Assembly: GCA_005792805.1 (NCBI GenBank)
Contig: SXQV01000134.1
Coordinates: 1 to 7,736 of the forward strand
Direction: 5' to 3'
Source of the DNA: Methylococcaceae bacterium
GTDB lineage: Bacteria > Pseudomonadota > Gammaproteobacteria > Methylococcales > Methylococcaceae
Length of the DNA: 7,736 nt
In this document: piece by piece, positions 5,339 through 7,736 of the stretch
Numbering within the stretch: the first letter of the stretch is position 1
Layout: each line of letters opens with the position of its first letter
Notes under the pieces: generated by a model
The model's input: the letters and a program-made list of their open reading frames with translations, nothing else
Told to the model about the DNA's origin: nothing
Database searches by the model: none
Program-made: the position numbers and the translations under genes

Positions 5339-5986
5339 ATGCCAAATCACGAAACTCCTATCATGGCGCGGCGTTTTCGCGGCTATTTACCGGTCATCGT
5401 CGATATTGAGACTTCCGGATTCAACCCAAAACAGAACGCCGTGCTTGAGATCGCCGCTGTAATGACCCGAATGGGCGAGGATGGCCGGATTGAGCCGGGT
5501 GAAACCATTGCCAGCCATGTCAATCCGTTCCCGGGGGCCAAGCTGGAAGCGGCGGCCTTGAGTTTCAACAAAATCGATCCCTTCCATCCTTTTCGCCTGG
5601 CCCTGGACGAAAAAGAGGCGCTACAGAAGATCTTCCAGCCGATTCGCAATGCGGTACGCGAAAATGGGTGTACCCGAGCCATTCTGGTAGGGCATAACCC
5701 CGCGTTTGATATCAGCTTTCTCAATGCCGCTGTCGATCGGGCGGGTGTGAAGAAGAACCCCTTTCACCCGTTCAGCACCTTCGACACCGGGACCTTGAGT
5801 GGGCTGGCCTATGGACAGACCGTCCTCGCCAAGGCAGTGCAGGCCGCCGGCATGGATTGGGACAACAATGAAGCGCATTCGGCAATTTACGATGCGGAAC
5901 AAACAGCCCGCCTGTTTTGCGGCATCGTAAATCGCTGGCGAGCGCTTCAGTTGCTGGATACGGGGCACCTTGCTGGCGCATGTTAG
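5339..5986 (+). CDS. rnt: Ribonuclease T
   Basis: DEDDh-family 3'-5' exoribonuclease that trims the 3' ends of tRNA, 5S and 23S rRNA and turns over the tRNA CCA end. All five catalytic residues are visible: Asp22 and Glu24 (VDIETSG), Asp124 (GHNPAFD), His180 and Asp185 (AHSAIYDAEQTA). NPFHPFSTFDTGTLSGLAYGQT (140-161) closely tracks E. coli RNase T, which is also 215 residues long. RFRGYLPVIVD at 12-22 aligns with RFRGFYPVVID in E. coli after a similar number of leading residues, which favours the ATG at 5339 over the one at 5363, though neither has a clear Shine-Dalgarno. It is divergent from mlaA and converges on grxD with 14 bases between stops. Confidence 0.97.
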   Translation: MPNHETPIMARRFRGYLPVIVDIETSGFNPKQNAVLEIAAVMTRMGEDGRIEPGETIASHVNPFPGAKLEAAALSFNKIDPFHPFRLALDEKEALQKIFQPIRNAVRENGCTRAILVGHNPAFDISFLNAAVDRAGVKKNPFHPFSTFDTGTLSGLAYGQTVLAKAVQAAGMDWDNNEAHSAIYDAEQTARLFCGIVNRWRALQLLDTGHLAGAC

Positions 5987-6000
5987 ATGCCGCTGCGGCC

Positions 6001-6324
6001 TCAGGCTCTGCCTTCGATGGCGCCATCCAGCATCTTCTGGAGTTCACCGCTCTGGAACAGATCCATCATGATGTCGCAGCCCCCGACCAGCTCGCCCTTG
6101 ACATAGAGCTGCGGAAAAGTGGGCCAGTTGGAATAGGTTTTCAGGTTTTCCCTCAGCTCCGGATCCTCGAAAATGTTGATATGGGCAAAGGGCGTGCCGC
6201 AGTGCTGCAGCATTTGCACGGCGCGGCCGGAAAAGCCGCATTGCGGGAAGGCCGGGGTGCCTTTCATATAAAGGATCACCGGGTTTTCGGCCAGTTGAGA
6301 TTCGATGCGATTGATAACGTCCAT
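6001..6324 (-). CDS. grxD: Monothiol glutaredoxin Grx4 (CGFS type)
   Basis: Monothiol glutaredoxin that, with glutathione, binds and transfers [2Fe-2S] clusters, often in partnership with BolA-type proteins. The active-site motif CGFS is at residues 29-32 inside MKGTPAFPQCGFSGRA. NWPTFPQLYVKGELVGGCDIM (from residue 66) holds the cis-proline TFPQ and the glutathione-binding GGCD. At 107 residues it has the usual length of the single-domain form. The ATG at 6324 is supported by AGAGG 6 bases upstream on the minus strand. The 14 bases separating it from rnt contain only a small GC palindrome (GCCGCTGCGGC), with no T-tract terminator, so the two transcripts probably overlap at their ends. No bolA gene is in the window. 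Confidence 0.97.
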   Translation of the reverse strand: MDVINRIESQLAENPVILYMKGTPAFPQCGFSGRAVQMLQHCGTPFAHINIFEDPELRENLKTYSNWPTFPQLYVKGELVGGCDIMMDLFQSGELQKMLDGAIEGRA

Positions 6325-6483
6325 AGCGTGCCTCTGTTGGGGAACCGAGCAAAAACCAACTAAATTTATCAGAATCTAGCGGGTCGCGAAATCCGGCACC
6401 CCATCTGTTGAGCATTTCGTCCCTGGTCATGCCCTTTTGCGGAACGAGCCTTGCGGCAAACACGTTATCTTCCATTCAGCGCT

Positions 6484-6512
6484 TTAACACGGCGGCTGCG
6501 CTGGTGGATAAT
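6484..6512 (+). promoter_or_regulatory. Near-consensus sigma70 promoter of isocitrate dehydrogenase
   Basis: TTAACA (6484-6489; 5 of 6 to TTGACA), a 17-base spacer and GATAAT (6507-6512; 5 of 6 to TATAAT) make the best promoter in the window. A start near 6519 would leave a leader of about 30 bases containing AGGAG (6540-6544). The rest of the 226-base gap back to grxD holds no further gene that I can support. Confidence 0.7.
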
Positions 6513-6527
6513 CCCCCTTATCCATCA
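6502..6527. promoter_or_regulatory. Inverted repeat over the -10 box, candidate operator
   Basis: TGGATAA (6505-6511) and TTATCCA (6518-6524) are exact reverse complements around TCCCCC. Pairing extends outward to 6502/6527 with one G-T pair. The repeat spans the -10 hexamer and the expected transcription start, a typical place for a repressor site. Because transcription would begin inside it, an RNA hairpin is less likely than a DNA site. Confidence 0.5.
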
Positions 6528-6550
6528 CCCGACAAACCCAGGAGTTCTGC

Positions 6551-7570
6551 ATGTATCGAATAACCCTCATCCCCGGCGACGGTATCGGGCCCTCCATCGT
6601 CGATGCGGCGGTACAAGTTATTGCGGCGACCGGCGTACAGATCACCTGGGATCGACAATTGGCCGGCATGGCGGCTGTAGACCACGGCGGCAATCCACTG
6701 CCTGACGAAACCCTGGAATCCATTCGCACCAACCGGCTGTGCTTCAAGGGGCCGCTAACGACCCCTGTGGGTGGGGGTTATCGCAGCGTCAATGTCACCC
6801 TGCGTCAGGCGTTCAATCTTTATGCGAACGTCCGTCCGGCGGTTTCGTTTGAGGGCACCGATACAATCTTCAAGAACGTCAACCTGATGACGGTTCGTGA
6901 AAATACCGAAGGTCTCTATGCCGGCATCGAGCATTTCATACAGGTGGATGGCGAAAAAATCGCCGCCGAGAGCATGGCCATCGTTACCCGCAAGGGGTCG
7001 GAGCGGATCATTCGTTACGCATTTGAATATGCTCGCAAGGCTCAGCGGAAGAAAGTCACCCTGGTTCACAAAGCCAACATTCTCAAGTGTACTTCCGGGC
7101 TGTTTCTGGAGATTGGCCGGGACATCGCCAGGGAATACCCCGAAATCGAATTCGACGATCGTATTGTCGACGCCTGCTGCATGCAGTTGGTCATGAAGCC
7201 GGAGAGTTTCGACGTCATCGTGACCACCAACCTGTTCGGCGACATTCTCTCCGACCTGGCGGCTGGGCTGATTGGGGGGCTGGGCCTGACGGCGGGGGCC
7301 AATATCGGCACCGATGCCGCCATTTTTGAAGCGGTCCACGGCAGCGCCCCCGACATCGCCGGCCAAGGCATCGCCAACCCCACCGCCATGATTCTGGCTG
7401 GGGCCATGATGCTGGAGCATCTGGGTGAAAGTGCGGCGGCAAAGAAGATTGAGCAGGCCGTCCGTGACGTCATTCGAGAAGGGAAAGTCGTAACTCCCGA
7501 TCTCAAGAAAGACTCACCCCATGGCACCCGAGATATTACCGAAGCCATCATCGCCAAGATCAAGGCCTAA
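6551..7570 (+). CDS. icd: NAD-dependent isocitrate dehydrogenase
   Basis: Oxidatively decarboxylates isocitrate to 2-oxoglutarate in the cytoplasm. It belongs to the isocitrate/isopropylmalate dehydrogenase family: LIPGDGIGPSIVDAA at residues 6-20; substrate site with Ser79, Asn81 and Arg85 (YRSVNVTLRQ), Arg95, Arg116 and Tyr123 (VRENTEGLYAG); catalytic Lys174; metal ligands Asp207, Asp231 and Asp235. The Ser/Asn/Arg pattern points to isocitrate rather than isopropylmalate. HGSAPDIAG (263-271) carries Asp268-Ile269 where NADP enzymes have Lys-Tyr, indicating NAD. The 339 residues match the short NAD-type enzymes, not the roughly 416-residue E. coli NADP enzyme. AGGAG at 6540-6544, 6 bases before ATG, fixes the start. 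Homoisocitrate or another hydroxyacid as substrate is less likely but not excluded. No clear terminator follows. Confidence 0.92.
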   Translation: MYRITLIPGDGIGPSIVDAAVQVIAATGVQITWDRQLAGMAAVDHGGNPLPDETLESIRTNRLCFKGPLTTPVGGGYRSVNVTLRQAFNLYANVRPAVSFEGTDTIFKNVNLMTVRENTEGLYAGIEHFIQVDGEKIAAESMAIVTRKGSERIIRYAFEYARKAQRKKVTLVHKANILKCTSGLFLEIGRDIAREYPEIEFDDRIVDACCMQLVMKPESFDVIVTTNLFGDILSDLAAGLIGGLGLTAGANIGTDAAIFEAVHGSAPDIAGQGIANPTAMILAGAMMLEHLGESAAAKKIEQAVRDVIREGKVVTPDLKKDSPHGTRDITEAIIAKIKA

Positions 7571-7571
7571 C

Positions 7572-7626
7572 CTTCAGGCAGAGCGGCGGCGGGAGAGTCC
7601 TTTCCAATCCTGAAATGAGCCTGAAG
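7572..7626. repeat. Spaced inverted repeat after isocitrate dehydrogenase
   Basis: CTTCAGGC (7572-7579) and GCCTGAAG (7619-7626) are exact 8-bp reverse complements separated by 39 bases. It lies between two converging genes and may fold the 3' end of the transcript, but the long loop and missing T run make it a poor intrinsic terminator. Confidence 0.3.
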
Positions 7627-7646
7627 CAGGAGGGGGATGAATCTGA

Positions 7647-7736
7647 TCAGGCAACGTCTGTTTGGGACTTATTGATGAGTTGAAAGAGTTCGGTCCGAGC
7701 CTGATTGAGGCGGCGGGCGGCTTCATTATCGCTGCA
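7647..7736 (-). CDS. Probable 3' end of a minus-strand gene cut by the window edge
   Basis: From the right edge the minus strand reads 29 sense codons before a TGA at 7649-7647, giving SDNEAARRLNQARTELFQLI followed by NKSQTDVA. The composition (Ala, Arg, Leu, Gln and Glu in a helical pattern) looks like a genuine protein C-terminus, and no other frame here is more convincing. The gene would converge on isocitrate dehydrogenase. The family cannot be named from so short a fragment, and an open stretch this short could occur by chance. Confidence 0.4.
   Translation of the reverse strand, partial: CSDNEAARRLNQARTELFQLINKSQTDVA

Noticed and set aside
6001..6003. Possible RNase T-GrxD fusion or overlap
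   Set aside because: The genes are on opposite strands with separate stop codons 14 bases apart; they only converge.
6755..7420. Open frame of 221 codons on the minus strand antisense to isocitrate dehydrogenase
   Set aside because: The isocitrate dehydrogenase frame has all catalytic residues and a ribosome site; the antisense frame is a shadow with no family features.
7615..7683. Short plus-strand frame starting ATG AGC CTG after isocitrate dehydrogenase
   Set aside because: Only 22 codons, no family features, and it overlaps the more plausible minus-strand C-terminus at 7647-7736.
1..7736. CRISPR array, tRNA, rRNA, phage or intact insertion sequence
   Set aside because: No regularly spaced repeats, no cloverleaf-like segments, and no transposase, integrase or phage-type protein were found on either strand.

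Overview
The window reads as a stretch of ordinary chromosome from a gammaproteobacterium. It holds a complete MinCDE cell-division-site operon, the outer-membrane lipoprotein MlaA, and ribonuclease T, an exonuclease known essentially only from Gammaproteobacteria. A CGFS monothiol glutaredoxin (Grx4 type) and an NAD-type isocitrate dehydrogenase follow. The short isocitrate dehydrogenase with NAD-type residues recalls enzymes known from sulphur-oxidising autotrophs such as Acidithiobacillus and from Xanthomonas relatives, so a chemolithotrophic relative is possible, but the genus cannot be fixed from sequence reading alone. There is no rRNA, tRNA, CRISPR array, phage gene or intact insertion sequence.

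Layout from left to right. On the plus strand lie a secreted AcpA/phospholipase C-type phosphoesterase (61-1440) and a small unrecognised membrane-anchored protein (1521-1916), closed by a strong hairpin terminator (1923-1958). Facing them on the minus strand is a min cluster, transcribed minC (4106-3363), minD (3331-2519), minE (2516-2214), then a 70-residue winged-helix protein (2191-1979). Upstream of minC is a 223-base gap with a perfect 14-bp inverted repeat, a likely minC promoter and a short direct repeat. Next comes mlaA (5190-4330, minus). A 148-base divergent region with two related palindromes separates it from rnt (5339-5986, plus). rnt converges on grxD (6324-6001, minus) with only 14 bases between stop codons. 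A second divergent region (6325-6550) leads to the NAD-isocitrate dehydrogenase gene (6551-7570, plus), preceded by a near-consensus sigma70 promoter with an inverted repeat over its -10 element. The last 90 bases probably hold the 3' end of a minus-strand gene.

The genes do not form one pathway. MinC, MinD and MinE act together to place the Z-ring at midcell, MlaA maintains outer-membrane lipid asymmetry, RNase T trims 3' ends of stable RNAs, GrxD handles Fe-S clusters, and isocitrate dehydrogenase makes 2-oxoglutarate. I did not find a new multi-gene system. The features most worth a second look are regulatory: the operator-like repeat at the isocitrate dehydrogenase promoter, the paired palindromes between mlaA and rnt, the hairpin ahead of minC, and the winged-helix gene carried at the end of the min cluster.
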